From: a bacterium | GTDB taxonomy: Bacteria; Actinomycetota; Acidimicrobiia; Spongiisociales; UBA5794 | DNA: 57,723 bases | NCBI GenBank assembly: GCA_024226255.1 | Contig: JAAELU010000199.1 | Span: forward strand, 1-57,723 | Direction of reading: 5' to 3' | Shown here: one piece after another, positions 44,013-53,522 of the stretch | How positions within the stretch are numbered: the first letter of the stretch is position 1 | Layout: the number at the start of each line of letters is the position of its first letter | Program-made: the position numbers and the translations under genes | The notes under the pieces: model-generated | Databases searched by the model: none | What the model was told of the DNA's origin: nothing | What the model saw: only the letters and a program-made list of their open reading frames with translations

Positions 44013-44708
44013 TCAGCCGCCGAGAGTCAGGGCTTCGAGGTCATCGGCGTTGCCGACGAAGACATTGCGGTCGACACGGCCACTGACGCCGTCTTTGTCT
44101 CCCACGAAGTACTGCCAAAAGGTCCACTCGGGCTCTCCTCGCGGCTGCCAGCCGAGAGTGCGCACCCACCAGATGACTTCGGGCGGGTCCTCCGCCAGGT
44201 AGACCTCGTAGAAACCCCTAGCGACATAGGCGACGAGCCTGGTGCCGTAGTGGGCCTCGGCAATCTCGAGGAACGAGTCGAGCTCTCTGCGGAAGTTCTC
44301 CACGCTCGGGCGGGCCGCACAATTCCCGCCGAACTCGAGATCGACCGCAGGTGGGAGCATCCCCGCCTCAACCGGTACCTGGGCTATGAGGTTGTTCGCC
44401 TGATCAATGCCGGGGCGACAAAGCGTGAAGAAGTGATAGGCACCGCGAACCAATCCAGCCTGAGCGGCCTGTTCCCAGTTCGCCGCGAACAGGGGATCGA
44501 TCCAGTCGCCTCCCTCGGTTGCCTTGATGAAGGCGAAGGAGGTGTCGTCGGCGGCTAGCGCTTCCCAATCGATTGCTCCCTGGTGGTGTGACACGTCGAC
44601 ACCCTGCAGCTCAAAGTCGGCACCAGGGTCGTAGAACTGCCAGATGGCGGCTCCGACGACGAGCAAAACGGCGAGGAGTATCAGCCCAGCTCGGAGTCGC
44701 CCACTCAT
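44013..44708 (-). CDS. GH25 lysozyme-like muramidase, membrane anchored
   Basis: A 231-aa protein: TM anchor (about 6-24), then a GH25 domain with GVDVSHHQGAIDW, FAFIKATEGG, AYHFF, the catalytic-type DLEFGG and WTFWQY. It cleaves the glycan of peptidoglycan outside the membrane. ATG 44708 preferred; the extension to 44792 lacks a coding pattern. Confidence 0.87.
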   Translation of the reverse strand: MSGRLRAGLILLAVLLVVGAAIWQFYDPGADFELQGVDVSHHQGAIDWEALAADDTSFAFIKATEGGDWIDPLFAANWEQAAQAGLVRGAYHFFTLCRPGIDQANNLIAQVPVEAGMLPPAVDLEFGGNCAARPSVENFRRELDSFLEIAEAHYGTRLVAYVARGFYEVYLAEDPPEVIWWVRTLGWQPRGEPEWTFWQYFVGDKDGVSGRVDRNVFVGNADDLEALTLGG

Positions 44709-44798
44709 GGCATACAAACGGCCCCGCTCCGAGGGAAGTTCCTCGGTGTCTGTTGTGCGCAAACCGCTCCTATAGGGGTCGCTCGAGCACAACGAACT

Positions 44799-45485
44799 CT
44801 AGAAGTTCACTCCGACTGCTTCGCACAGGAATCTCATGAAGGGGGTGGCCCGTTTGAAGGTGCCGGCGAGGTCATCCATGAAGTGGTCCGACGTGACCAT
44901 CTTTTGGGTGATCTTGGTTGAGGCGATGAAGTCTTTGCGCTTGAGGTCTTCTATCAGCGGATGTTCTGGATCGAAACCCTTCGGTGGGCGGATCAGCGAG
45001 TCACCTCCGATGGACAGAACGTCGGTGAACCGTTTGCCGCGGCTTGCCTTCTTCCACCCGGTCGGGTCTTCGGCGATCCGATCGCGGATGGCATAGGCCA
45101 CTTTGGTCTCGGGCCGCCACAGGCCGACGCCGATGAAGTTCTCGCCCGGCTGCAGGTTGATGTAGTAGCCGGGGGAGTGGACGTCTTTGGCCATAACGTG
45201 GCGGAACTGCATGCCTGTGTTGGACTTGTATGGCGTCTTGTCCTTGCCGAAGCGGGTGTCGCGCTGGATGCGGAACAGCGAACCGCCGACTTTGCGCGAA
45301 TCGGCGTTGAAGTGGGGCGAGATCTTGGCCAAAGGCGCCGCAAAGTCGTTGATGAACTCGAGAGCCGGTTCGCCGATGTATTTCTCGTAGTCCTCTTGGT
45401 TGGCTTTGAACCACTCGCGGTCGTTGTTCTCGGCGAGGTCCTGGAGGAAGTGGAATAGTTTTGGTGTGAAGTATCTGGTGCCCAT
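44799..45485 (-). CDS. DUF2461 family protein
   Basis: A 228-aa cytoplasmic protein of a widespread uncharacterised family: LFHFLQDLAENNDREWFKAN, FRIQRDTRFGKDKTPYKSN and GYYINLQPGENFIGVGLW are diagnostic. ATG 45485 used; the preceding in-frame codon is a TTG. Function unknown. Confidence 0.85.
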   Translation of the reverse strand: MGTRYFTPKLFHFLQDLAENNDREWFKANQEDYEKYIGEPALEFINDFAAPLAKISPHFNADSRKVGGSLFRIQRDTRFGKDKTPYKSNTGMQFRHVMAKDVHSPGYYINLQPGENFIGVGLWRPETKVAYAIRDRIAEDPTGWKKASRGKRFTDVLSIGGDSLIRPPKGFDPEHPLIEDLKRKDFIASTKITQKMVTSDHFMDDLAGTFKRATPFMRFLCEAVGVNF

Positions 45486-45566
45486 CAAATCAGGCTACCC
45501 GGCGGCCGCGTCTCGATGTGCGAGTTGGTCTCCGGGTGCGATGGCCCCACCGCTACAGTCGCCGTT

Positions 45567-46328
45567 GTGAGTGAAGCGAAGGTTCGGCGGGGTTGTGGCT
45601 GCGGGCTCGTTTGGATGGTTGTCACCATCGGATTTCTCGTCGTGGCCGGCCTGTGGTCCTTCGCTTCCTTCAATCGGGTGAACAACCAGGACACCGCCAG
45701 CGGCATCGTGGTGGATGTCGACGCGAGCCGCGATAGCGATGGGGACACCACCTATCGCCCGGTCATTGAGTTCCTAGCCACAGACGGCGAGACGTATCGG
45801 TTCACCGGCCGCCTCGGAACCTCCTCTTACCCCGATCCGGGCTCGAGGATCGATGTGCTCTACGACCCCGCCGATCCGCGTGGAGCCACCGAAAAGACCT
45901 TCCCCAACCTGTGGCTGTTTCCCATCATCTTCGGAGCCATCGGCATCATCAGTCTGCTGTTCCTCCTGTTCAGTCGGGCGAAGGGCATCAGCTTTGGTTC
46001 CACCGGCACCAGCAGCTCTCCGCGGGGTGCCGCACCCGGCGGCTACTTCGATCCCTTTGAGGCGGTCCCCACAGCCAAAGCAGAGCCGGCGGGCCCGGGA
46101 CAACGTCCCGCGGATTCGACGGTCGAGTTCCGTCGGGCGGAGGCCGCGTTCGATGAGGAATCGAACATTCGATATCGCATCGTTGCCAAAGATGAGGCGG
46201 GCCAGGAGTTCTACTCTGAGTTGTTGGATGAAGACCCGACCGTTGCCATCATGCAACGAGGCAACAGGCTGCCGCTCATCGAACGAGATGGCCTTTGGAT
46301 CGTCGACTTTGATCCCGAAGGCGGGTAG
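45567..46328 (+). CDS. DUF3592-type membrane protein
   Basis: A 253-aa protein with two TM helices (about 14-35 and 118-142) flanking a DUF3592-like domain (ASGIVVDVDASRDSDGDTTYRPVIEF, then SYPDPGSRIDVLYDPADP), and a soluble C-terminal region of about 105 aa. The N terminus is Cys-rich (RRGCGCGLVW). GTG start at 45567. Role unknown. Confidence 0.7.
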   Translation: MSEAKVRRGCGCGLVWMVVTIGFLVVAGLWSFASFNRVNNQDTASGIVVDVDASRDSDGDTTYRPVIEFLATDGETYRFTGRLGTSSYPDPGSRIDVLYDPADPRGATEKTFPNLWLFPIIFGAIGIISLLFLLFSRAKGISFGSTGTSSSPRGAAPGGYFDPFEAVPTAKAEPAGPGQRPADSTVEFRRAEAAFDEESNIRYRIVAKDEAGQEFYSELLDEDPTVAIMQRGNRLPLIERDGLWIVDFDPEGG

Positions 46329-46372
46329 CCGGCTACAGGTTGTCGGGTTGAAGCCGATACATGGGAGTGGTT

Positions 46373-48307
46373 ATGAAGGGGAATGAACCATCTTCGATCA
46401 CCGACGTCATGGATCAGCCTGAGGTTGATCCCGGCGGCCGGCGATTTCTGAACACTGCCATGCCCGGTGCGTGGTTGGATGCCCGTGGGCGCTTTCTCGA
46501 GATCAACGAGGCCGCGACCGATTTGCTCGAAGTTGTCGAGAAGTTCCTTGTTGGCAGGCCCGTCATCTCGATCATGCATCCGGAAGACCGGCACGACATC
46601 GTCCAGTTTCTCATCGACGCCAACACCGCAGGCAAAGGCACGATTCGCCGCGAGGTTCGCATTCTTTCCGGCGAGGGCCCGCGCCGCGTGGTGATGGCTT
46701 TGGCCTATTTCGACGAACCTTCCACTGCGGGATTCTTTCTCCAGTTGCACGATGCGACCGACCTTCGTGCCACCGAGACGGCGCTGCTCGAGTCCGACGA
46801 GCGCTACCAGCAATTCTTCGAGAACCACACGGTCGCCATGTACCGGATGTTGCCATCAGGCGAAATAGTCGAAGCCAATCATGCGATGGCTCGCCTGGCG
46901 GGCTATCCACATCCGAAGTACCTATTGAGTTTGAACGCCAGCAAGATGTTCCTCCGCCCCGCCGAGCGTGACACACTCAACGTGGACCTCGACCGGGTCG
47001 GTACGATCAACGGTCGAGATTTTGAAATGGCTCGACCTGACGGGTCCTCGATCTGGGTGAGGGACTTCGCCCGTGCGGTGCGCCGCGCCGATGGCTCTCT
47101 TGTCTACGAGGGCGCCCTTTTTGACGTGACCGAGCGGTATCTGGCCGAGATTCAGCTCCACAACCGGGCGTTGCAGCAGGCCTCGGTGTCAGCGCTTGGT
47201 CAGCTCGCTCTGCAGTCCCGTGACGCTCACGCTGTCGCAATCAGCGCGGTCCGGATGGCTCAAGAGGTGCTCGATGTGGACTCAGTGATCCTGCTCCGCG
47301 GCGAACCACTGGCGAAGTTCGCCCAATGGGACAGCCGCGAAGTCGCCTCGAGTCCGTTCGACAAGATCGACTTTGAGTGGCTGATGAGCCAAGTCCCGCC
47401 ATCACACAAGGCCATCGTGCGGCCAACCCCGTGGGATGGTTTCGTCTCGTTGCTATCGGTGCCCGATGTCGACGGGGGCACGGCACTGTTGGCGGCCTAC
47501 AGCACGACCAAACTGGATCTAACCGATGACGATATCCACTTCATTCAGGCCATCTCGGCGGTCATCGCAGCCAGCCTGGAGCAGCGCGAGTCTCGGCAAC
47601 GCCTCGAGAGCCTTGTCGCTTCGAAGGACGAGTTCATCGCTTCGATCAGCCACGAAGTACGGACCCCGCTCACCGTCGTAATGGGCGTGGCGCATGAGCT
47701 CTTTGACCGCTGGCGGGATCTCGAGCCGGGCGAGCGCGACGAACTCCTGGGGCTCGTCGTCGGTCAGACGGAGGAGATGAGCAATCTCGTCGAGGACTTG
47801 CTAGTCGCCGCTCGGGCCGATATTGGCAAGCTGCCGATCCACGTTGAGCCCATGGACATCGGCCCTGTCATCGCCGATGTCGTCGCTTCGGTGTCGACGC
47901 CACCTGACGTCGTGGTGGAGCTATCTCCGCACAATCCGACTTGTTACGCGGATCCGGTTCGATTCAGGCAGATTGTGCGCAATCTGCTCACGAACGCCTT
48001 CCGATACGGGGGGGACAAGATCAACATTTCGATCAATCACAGCGACGACACAGTCTGGGTGGACATCGCCGACAACGGTGACGGAGTGGAAGCCGAGTCC
48101 CGAGAGAGCATTTTCGAGGCCTACGAAAGGGCGCACCGATTCACCGGCAAGCCTGGCTCCGTGGGCCTGGGGCTGACGGTCTCGCGTCGGCTGGCTCGTC
48201 TCATGGATGGGGACCTGACATATCGTTTTGACGACGGCAGCGTCTTCACACTGGAGCTCGCCGCCGCTCCGAATCTCATGTTCTGGAACGCCACCAGCGA
48301 CGCGTGA
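46373..48307 (+). CDS. PAS-PAS-GAF sensor histidine kinase
   Basis: A 644-aa soluble kinase without TM segments: PAS (about 20-135), second PAS with a PAC-like end (about 140-260, ending YEGALFDVTERYLAE), GAF-like domain (about 265-410), HisKA with SISHEVRTPLTVVMG, and HATPase with RNLLTNAFRYGG, DNGDGV and GSVGLGLTVSRRLA. Start ATG 46373 has GGGAG 5 nt upstream, better than the ATG at 46361. It probably senses an intracellular or redox cue; no response regulator gene is adjacent. Confidence 0.88.
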   Translation: MKGNEPSSITDVMDQPEVDPGGRRFLNTAMPGAWLDARGRFLEINEAATDLLEVVEKFLVGRPVISIMHPEDRHDIVQFLIDANTAGKGTIRREVRILSGEGPRRVVMALAYFDEPSTAGFFLQLHDATDLRATETALLESDERYQQFFENHTVAMYRMLPSGEIVEANHAMARLAGYPHPKYLLSLNASKMFLRPAERDTLNVDLDRVGTINGRDFEMARPDGSSIWVRDFARAVRRADGSLVYEGALFDVTERYLAEIQLHNRALQQASVSALGQLALQSRDAHAVAISAVRMAQEVLDVDSVILLRGEPLAKFAQWDSREVASSPFDKIDFEWLMSQVPPSHKAIVRPTPWDGFVSLLSVPDVDGGTALLAAYSTTKLDLTDDDIHFIQAISAVIAASLEQRESRQRLESLVASKDEFIASISHEVRTPLTVVMGVAHELFDRWRDLEPGERDELLGLVVGQTEEMSNLVEDLLVAARADIGKLPIHVEPMDIGPVIADVVASVSTPPDVVVELSPHNPTCYADPVRFRQIVRNLLTNAFRYGGDKINISINHSDDTVWVDIADNGDGVEAESRESIFEAYERAHRFTGKPGSVGLGLTVSRRLARLMDGDLTYRFDDGSVFTLELAAAPNLMFWNATSDA

Positions 48308-48308
48308 C

Positions 48309-48325
48309 GCCGGCTCAGCCGGCGA
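48309..48325. terminator. Bidirectional hairpin between kinase and HAD remnant
   Basis: CGCCGGC-TCA-GCCGGCG: perfect 7-bp stem whose loop is the stop codon of the minus-strand HAD remnant. It lies 2 nt after the kinase stop, so it can terminate both converging transcripts. Confidence 0.6.
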
Positions 48326-48504
48326 TGTCGACCCCACGATCAACCAGCTGGGGGCGCAGGTCGGCGACACCCGTGAATAGGACGCCCTCGAAGCCGACGT
48401 CAGCGGCGCTGACGATGTTGAGCGCCCGATCACCTCCGGCGAGGCTCGTCCCAAACATTGGTCAGTAGTACGCCACCAATATCGAAGAAGAGGGTCTTGA
48501 TCAC
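48315..48504 (-). pseudogene. HAD-superfamily hydrolase remnant with internal deletion
   Basis: GTG 48504 overlaps the pgi stop (GTGA) and reads IKTLFFDIGGVLLTN, the HAD motif I start of a HAD-IA hydrolase, then stops after about 23 codons. Another frame gives GGDRALNIVSAADVGFEGV and LFTGVADLRPQLVDRG to TGA 48315, the typical C-terminal end of the same family. About 140 residues between the two ends are missing, so the gene was collapsed by a deletion to about 190 bp. It formerly belonged to the tal-pgi operon. Confidence 0.7.
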
Positions 48505-50135
48505 TCGGCGACTGCCGTCAAGGTCGATGTCACCCGTTCGAGTGCCGCGTGTCCACCATCACCGAGAGAGACGAGCAACACCCTTCGACCACGCTGGCTC
48601 AACGCCATGTGATCGCCCAGCGACTGCGCCGTGATCAGCTTGGCAAAGTCGTAATCCGTGGTCGGCACCGCAACGGCCGGAGCCGCGTCGTCGACAATCT
48701 CCAAGAACAGTCCCGTGTTGGGCCCCCCCTTGTGCAATTGACCGGTGGAGTGGAGAAAACGCGGCCCGAAGTCGAGCGTTGTCGCCAAGTGCCTGCTGTC
48801 GCGCACGGCGATCCGGGCGTCGGCCAGGGTCCGACGTGCCGATTCAGTCGGTTGGATGAAGGCATTGATTCCCACGTAGTCACCCGGACCGGCTGACTCG
48901 AGCCAGCGCTTCATGTGATCGACGAGATCCGGCGCCATGGCGTCAATCTGGACGACGTCGCTCGTGTCGAGCGTGCCGGCCATTGCGTCGCGGGCCAATA
49001 CCTTGGCAAGCTGCACGTCCGGTTGGTCAAACGGCTGGATGCCGATGGCCTCGCTCGCAAGTGCCGTGGCCACCTCGAAGATGTACATGGCCGCGCCAAT
49101 GTCGAGGGTCGCATCCAAGGTCAGGAACGCTCGGGGGTGATCCGAGATTTGTGAGGTTGGGATCTCCCCAGAGCCTTCGGTCCGGAGGATCACAAAAAAA
49201 CGATCAGATCCATACACATCGGGCGTTCCGAGGGGCTCACCGCCGATGGGCACGATGCCCCGGTCGATCTTGCCGGTCGACTCGGCTATCAGTTGCTCGA
49301 TCCAAGCCGGAAGCGAATCGATGTCCGGGCTGGTGAGGAAGGTGATCTTGTCTCTGCCGGCAAGTGCCAACTCCCCAATTGCAGAGCCCAGGCGGCACCC
49401 GGCTGACATGGCGATGGTCGCATCGGCTGCGTTGTTCAACTGGGCGTCCATGGCTGATTCCTGGAGCGCTTCGAGGTCAACACCGATCGCCGCGGCCGGC
49501 ACCATGCCAAATTCCGTGAGCGCTGAATAGCGGCCACCGACATCGGGTGGTGCCAGGAACACTCGCCGGAAACCGCGCTCGTGTGCCAGGGCCTCCAGCT
49601 TGCTCCCGGGATCGGTTGTAGCCACGAAGTGCCGGCCGGGGTTCTCTGTGACAGCGGCGACATGACTCCAGAAGTACTCCAAGAAGGACAGTGGCTCGAT
49701 CGTCGTCCCCGACTTGGACGCGATGATGAACACAGTCCTCGAGATGTCGATGCTCTCAGCCAGCGCCAGAACCGCACCGGGATGCGTGGAATCGAGAACC
49801 TGCAGCAGCGGAGCACCGGGCGCCGATCCGAATGTCTTGGCGAATACCTCCGGTGCCAGACTCGAACCGCCCATGCCCAAGACCACGACGTGGGCTATCT
49901 GATCGGTGACGAGCTCATCGCCGAACGTCTTCAGATCGGCGAGGATCGTCGTGAGGCGTTCCGGAAGATCGAGCCACCCCAGACGATCGGCTATTTCTGG
50001 GACCAGTTCGTGAGACCAGACGGTGTGATCTTTGGCCCACATGCGCCCCAAGATGTCGTCGGCGCCCCACTTGGCGAGCCGGCTGCCGGCCGCGTCGGTG
50101 TATTCGTTGAGATCTAGCTGAAGGCGGACACTCAT
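48501..50135 (-). CDS. pgi: Glucose-6-phosphate isomerase
   Basis: A 544-aa enzyme interconverting glucose-6-P and fructose-6-P. SIS-domain blocks VVVLGMGGSSLAPEVFAKTF and IIASKSGTTIEPLSFLEYFW bind the sugar phosphate; STGKIDRGIVPIGGEPLG and LHKGGPNTGLFLEI follow. It is of the type found next to, or fused with, transaldolase in actinobacteria and cyanobacteria. ATGA overlap with tal. Confidence 0.9.
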   Translation of the reverse strand: MSVRLQLDLNEYTDAAGSRLAKWGADDILGRMWAKDHTVWSHELVPEIADRLGWLDLPERLTTILADLKTFGDELVTDQIAHVVVLGMGGSSLAPEVFAKTFGSAPGAPLLQVLDSTHPGAVLALAESIDISRTVFIIASKSGTTIEPLSFLEYFWSHVAAVTENPGRHFVATTDPGSKLEALAHERGFRRVFLAPPDVGGRYSALTEFGMVPAAAIGVDLEALQESAMDAQLNNAADATIAMSAGCRLGSAIGELALAGRDKITFLTSPDIDSLPAWIEQLIAESTGKIDRGIVPIGGEPLGTPDVYGSDRFFVILRTEGSGEIPTSQISDHPRAFLTLDATLDIGAAMYIFEVATALASEAIGIQPFDQPDVQLAKVLARDAMAGTLDTSDVVQIDAMAPDLVDHMKRWLESAGPGDYVGINAFIQPTESARRTLADARIAVRDSRHLATTLDFGPRFLHSTGQLHKGGPNTGLFLEIVDDAAPAVAVPTTDYDFAKLITAQSLGDHMALSQRGRRVLLVSLGDGGHAALERVTSTLTAVAE

Positions 50136-51229
50136 CCGGTGATGATCTCGATCTTGCGCCGGAGAGTGTCCATCATGTCGAGGTAGGAGTCGGCGAACTT
50201 TTCGACCCCTTCGGTGAGCAGCTCGTGAGTCAAGGCGTCCATGTCGATGCCCACTGCCCGGAACGCCTGCAAGGTGGCCTCCGACTCATCGGCTGCGTGT
50301 CCCACAGCTCCCGAGTCGATGGTGCCGTGATCGATGAACGCGTCGACAGTCGCCGGGGGCAACGTGTTGACGGTGCTCGGACCGATCAAGGTGTCGACAT
50401 AGAGGACGTCCGGATAGGCGGGATTCTTTGTGGAGGTTGAGGCCCACAGACAGCGCTGCGGGCGGCCCCCACGATCGTTGGCCGGTCCAAAGGCGGGGCC
50501 ATGGAAGATCGCTCCGTACGTACGGTAGGCGAGCTTGGCATTGGCTACGGCAACCCGTCCTCGCAAAGCGAGTGCCTCTTCTGTGCCGATCTTGTCGAGG
50601 GCGGCGTCGGCCTTGTTATCTACCCGAGACACGAAGAACGATGCCACTGATGAGATCGTGCTGGGATCGTCGGCCCCGGCGAGCCCACGCACGTACGCAT
50701 GGGCCGCGTCCTGGTACGCCGAGAGGGCAAAAAGAAGTGTCACGTTGATATTGATGCCGGCGGCGGTCAACTCTTCGATTGCAGGGATGCCCTCGGGCGT
50801 GGCCGGCACCTTGATCATCAGATTGGGCCGGTCCACCTTCTTCCAGAGGCGGTGGGCGGCGTCGATGGTCCCGGCAGTGTCGGCGGCCAGCAGAGGGGAC
50901 ACTTCCAGGCTGACATATCCATCGTCGCGTCCTGATGCGTCATAAACGGGCCGGAGGGCGTCGGCAGCTCCCTGGATGTCAGTCACTGCCAACTCTTCAA
51001 AAACCTCGTCGACGGTTGCCTTGGGGTTAGCGGTGAGGACCTGGCGGATCTGATCGTCATATTGATCCGAGGTGTCGATCGCCTGCTGGAAGATCGAGGG
51101 GTTACTGGTGACGCCACGAATCCCATTCGAGACCAGTTGGGCGAGTTCTCCGCTGCTGATCATGTCGCGTCGGATGAAGTCATACCAAACGGATTGGCCG
51201 GCTGTATGGAGGTCGTGGAGCTTGGACAT
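50132..51229 (-). CDS. tal: Transaldolase
   Basis: A 365-aa pentose phosphate enzyme. Schiff-base lysine in NLMIKVPATPEGI; GIRGVTSNPSIFQQAI at the N terminus, and NINVTLLFALSAY. Actinobacterial-length form. ATG 51229 preferred over the extension to 51265. Operon: tal, pgi, HAD remnant. Confidence 0.9.
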   Translation of the reverse strand: MSKLHDLHTAGQSVWYDFIRRDMISSGELAQLVSNGIRGVTSNPSIFQQAIDTSDQYDDQIRQVLTANPKATVDEVFEELAVTDIQGAADALRPVYDASGRDDGYVSLEVSPLLAADTAGTIDAAHRLWKKVDRPNLMIKVPATPEGIPAIEELTAAGININVTLLFALSAYQDAAHAYVRGLAGADDPSTISSVASFFVSRVDNKADAALDKIGTEEALALRGRVAVANAKLAYRTYGAIFHGPAFGPANDRGGRPQRCLWASTSTKNPAYPDVLYVDTLIGPSTVNTLPPATVDAFIDHGTIDSGAVGHAADESEATLQAFRAVGIDMDALTHELLTEGVEKFADSYLDMMDTLRRKIEIITG

Positions 51230-51355
51230 AGAGGAAGACCTTTCGAGGTGCGACGTGACAGTCATAACGTATCACGCAGCAATCTCTTCCCGAGACATCG
51301 GGGCGATGGTGCCGAACGCAACCGAGCCGGACAGTCCGCGTCGAATGGATACGAT

Positions 51356-52243
51356 CTACGTGTCGCGACGGTGGGTTTCGAGGACTCGGCTGATGCGATC
51401 AGCCACGTCGTGGCCCAAGTCGGTTCGGTCGAGAGCAAATGCGACATTGGCCTCGAGGAATCCGACCTTGGTGCCGCAGTCGTACCTGGTGCCGCTGAGT
51501 CGGACTCCGTTGAACGGCGCCCCACCGATCAGTCGTGCCATCGAGTCGGTGAGTTGGATCTCGCCGCCGCTGCCGCGTTCACCGAGTGCCAGGAAGTCGA
51601 GCACCTCCGGCTGCAGGATGTAGCGCCCGACAATTGCGAGATTCGATGGAGCATCTTCCGGGTCGGGTTTCTCGACGAGGTCGAGAACCTCGACGATCGT
51701 TCCGTCATCAGCACCGGGAGCGACTACTCCGTAGCGCGAAGTGTCGTCCTGCGGGACCTCCATCAGGGCTACGACATTGCCGCCGTGATCGGCATGCACC
51801 TGGGCCATCTCAGCCAGTGCGCCCGGTTCACCGCTTATCAAGTCGTCGGCGAGCAAGACAGCAAATGGTTCGTTTCCGATGAAGTTGCGAGCGGTCCAGA
51901 CCGCGTGGCCCAGGCCCATTGGCTCCATTTGGCGTACGTAGGCGAACTGGCCTGGTGCGCCCATCGAAGATGTGATTGAGGAGAGTTCGTTCTCGCGTCC
52001 CTTGCTGCGCAAGGTGGCCTCGAGCTCGACATGGTTATCGAAGTGGTTCTGGATTGCGGTCTTACCGCGACCCGTCACGAACACAAATTCTTCGATACCG
52101 GCGGCTCGCGCCTCTTCCACTGCATATTCAATGAGCGGCTTGTCGACGATCGGCAACATCTCTTTGGGAAGAGCCTTGGTCGCAGGAAGGAAACGAGTTC
52201 CAAGACCACCGACAGGAAATACGGCTTTGCGTATGGGCTTCAC
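51356..52243 (-). CDS. galU: UTP-glucose-1-phosphate uridylyltransferase
   Basis: A 295-aa nucleotidyltransferase making UDP-glucose. AVFPVGGLGTRFLPATKALPKEM is the UTP-binding loop; VDKPLIEYAVEEA, VLLADDLI and VVEKP-type residues (LVEKPDPE) follow. GTG start. Supplies glycan and cell-envelope synthesis. A 126-bp gap separates it from tal. Confidence 0.92.
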   Translation of the reverse strand: MKPIRKAVFPVGGLGTRFLPATKALPKEMLPIVDKPLIEYAVEEARAAGIEEFVFVTGRGKTAIQNHFDNHVELEATLRSKGRENELSSITSSMGAPGQFAYVRQMEPMGLGHAVWTARNFIGNEPFAVLLADDLISGEPGALAEMAQVHADHGGNVVALMEVPQDDTSRYGVVAPGADDGTIVEVLDLVEKPDPEDAPSNLAIVGRYILQPEVLDFLALGERGSGGEIQLTDSMARLIGGAPFNGVRLSGTRYDCGTKVGFLEANVAFALDRTDLGHDVADRISRVLETHRRDT

Positions 52244-52390
52244 TCGCTGGATTCCATCTCAATCGCATCGGCACGGCGCACGCTACGTGCTCGGCTATTG
52301 AATCGGCACCCCGGACCGCACCTTGAGAGGCACGATCCGCGATTCGAAGTCTTCACAATCCCCCCGGTTCCATTCCACAACTCTCAACCA

Positions 52391-52418
52391 ACTATATGGC
52401 CCACGGGGGGCTAATCAA
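52391..52418 (-). promoter_or_regulatory. Candidate sigma70-type promoter of galU
   Basis: On the minus strand TTGATT (52418-52413), 16-nt spacer, TATAGT (52396-52391). The transcript would have a leader of about 140 nt. The rest of the 218-bp gap 52244-52461 shows only a small GCACG-TAG-CGTGC hairpin. Confidence 0.4.
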
Positions 52419-52461
52419 GGCCGCGCGACCAAAATAGGTCGAACGAACCATGGTCGGCGCT

Positions 52462-53517
52462 CTACGCGGGATTGGGCTCGATCGTTATGAGCTGCTCCGT
52501 CACTCGGGATCGCAATTGCCCGCAGGCTCCGTCGATGTCTTGACCCCGGGTTGCCCGCAGGGTCGCATTGGCGCCTTCGGCCTCGAGTGTGACCATGAAT
52601 GCCTCGAGGGTGGGTCGGTCCGCCGGCTGCTCATCCGTGAGTGGTGTCGGGTTGAGGTTGATTACGTTGATGTGGGCGCGCAGGTCGTTGGCGATGGCCG
52701 CCAGCTTCATTGCCTGCTCCTCAGAGTCGTTGGTGTCCTTCATCAGCGCCCATTCGATGGTTACACGGCGCCCCTTGTGGTCGTAGTACTCGCGGCAGGC
52801 ATCGATCACGTCCGCGAGGGGGTAACGGTTGTTGAGCGGAACCAGAGTCGAGCGGAGCTCATCATCAGCGGCGTGGAGACTCACCGCGAGCCCAATCTGC
52901 CAAGAAGTGGCGGCGAGTCGGCGCATACCGGGAACCACCCCAACGGTCGATACCGTCACGGAGCGAGCCGACATGTCCACCACGTCGATCATGCGCCGCA
53001 ATGCCTCTTCGACGCGCGTGTAGTTGGCGAGGGGCTCTCCCATGCCCATAAAAACCACGTTGGTGACGCGCTGTGGTGAACGGTCCATGGGATGGGCCTT
53101 CAGATGAGCATTGGCGTAGGCAACCTGGGCCACCATTTCGCCGGCGGAAAGGTGCCGCTCGAAACCGAACTGTCCGGTGGCGCAGAAGGTACACCCCATG
53201 GCGCATCCCGCTTGCGATGATATACAAAGGGTCGTTCGGTCGTTGTAGCCCATCAGCACTGATTCGATCGAGGCGCCGTCGGGTGCTCGGAAGAGCCACT
53301 TGCGGGTTCTGCCCTTGTCGCCTTCCTGACTGACTTCGACTGCGAATGGCCAGAGTTTGGTCGATAACTCGTGTCGTAGCGGTTTCGGCAGGTTGGTCAT
53401 TTCGGCAGCATCGAGGACAAAGTCCTGATACAACCATTGGCGAAGCTGGTCGGCGCGATAACGAGGTTCGTCGCCGAGGAATGATCCGAGTTCCTCGGGA
53501 GGTGTCGTGTAGAGCAT
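52462..53517 (-). CDS. rlmN: 23S rRNA (adenine-2503-C2)-methyltransferase
   Basis: A 351-aa radical SAM enzyme. Cluster motif CAMGCTFCATG binds [4Fe-4S]; catalytic Cys regions are NVVFMGMGEPLANY and the C-terminal GQDIDGACGQL. It modifies 23S rRNA and tRNA. Length is normal. Confidence 0.93.
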   Translation of the reverse strand: MLYTTPPEELGSFLGDEPRYRADQLRQWLYQDFVLDAAEMTNLPKPLRHELSTKLWPFAVEVSQEGDKGRTRKWLFRAPDGASIESVLMGYNDRTTLCISSQAGCAMGCTFCATGQFGFERHLSAGEMVAQVAYANAHLKAHPMDRSPQRVTNVVFMGMGEPLANYTRVEEALRRMIDVVDMSARSVTVSTVGVVPGMRRLAATSWQIGLAVSLHAADDELRSTLVPLNNRYPLADVIDACREYYDHKGRRVTIEWALMKDTNDSEEQAMKLAAIANDLRAHINVINLNPTPLTDEQPADRPTLEAFMVTLEAEGANATLRATRGQDIDGACGQLRSRVTEQLITIEPNPA

Positions 53518-53522
53518 TCTGG

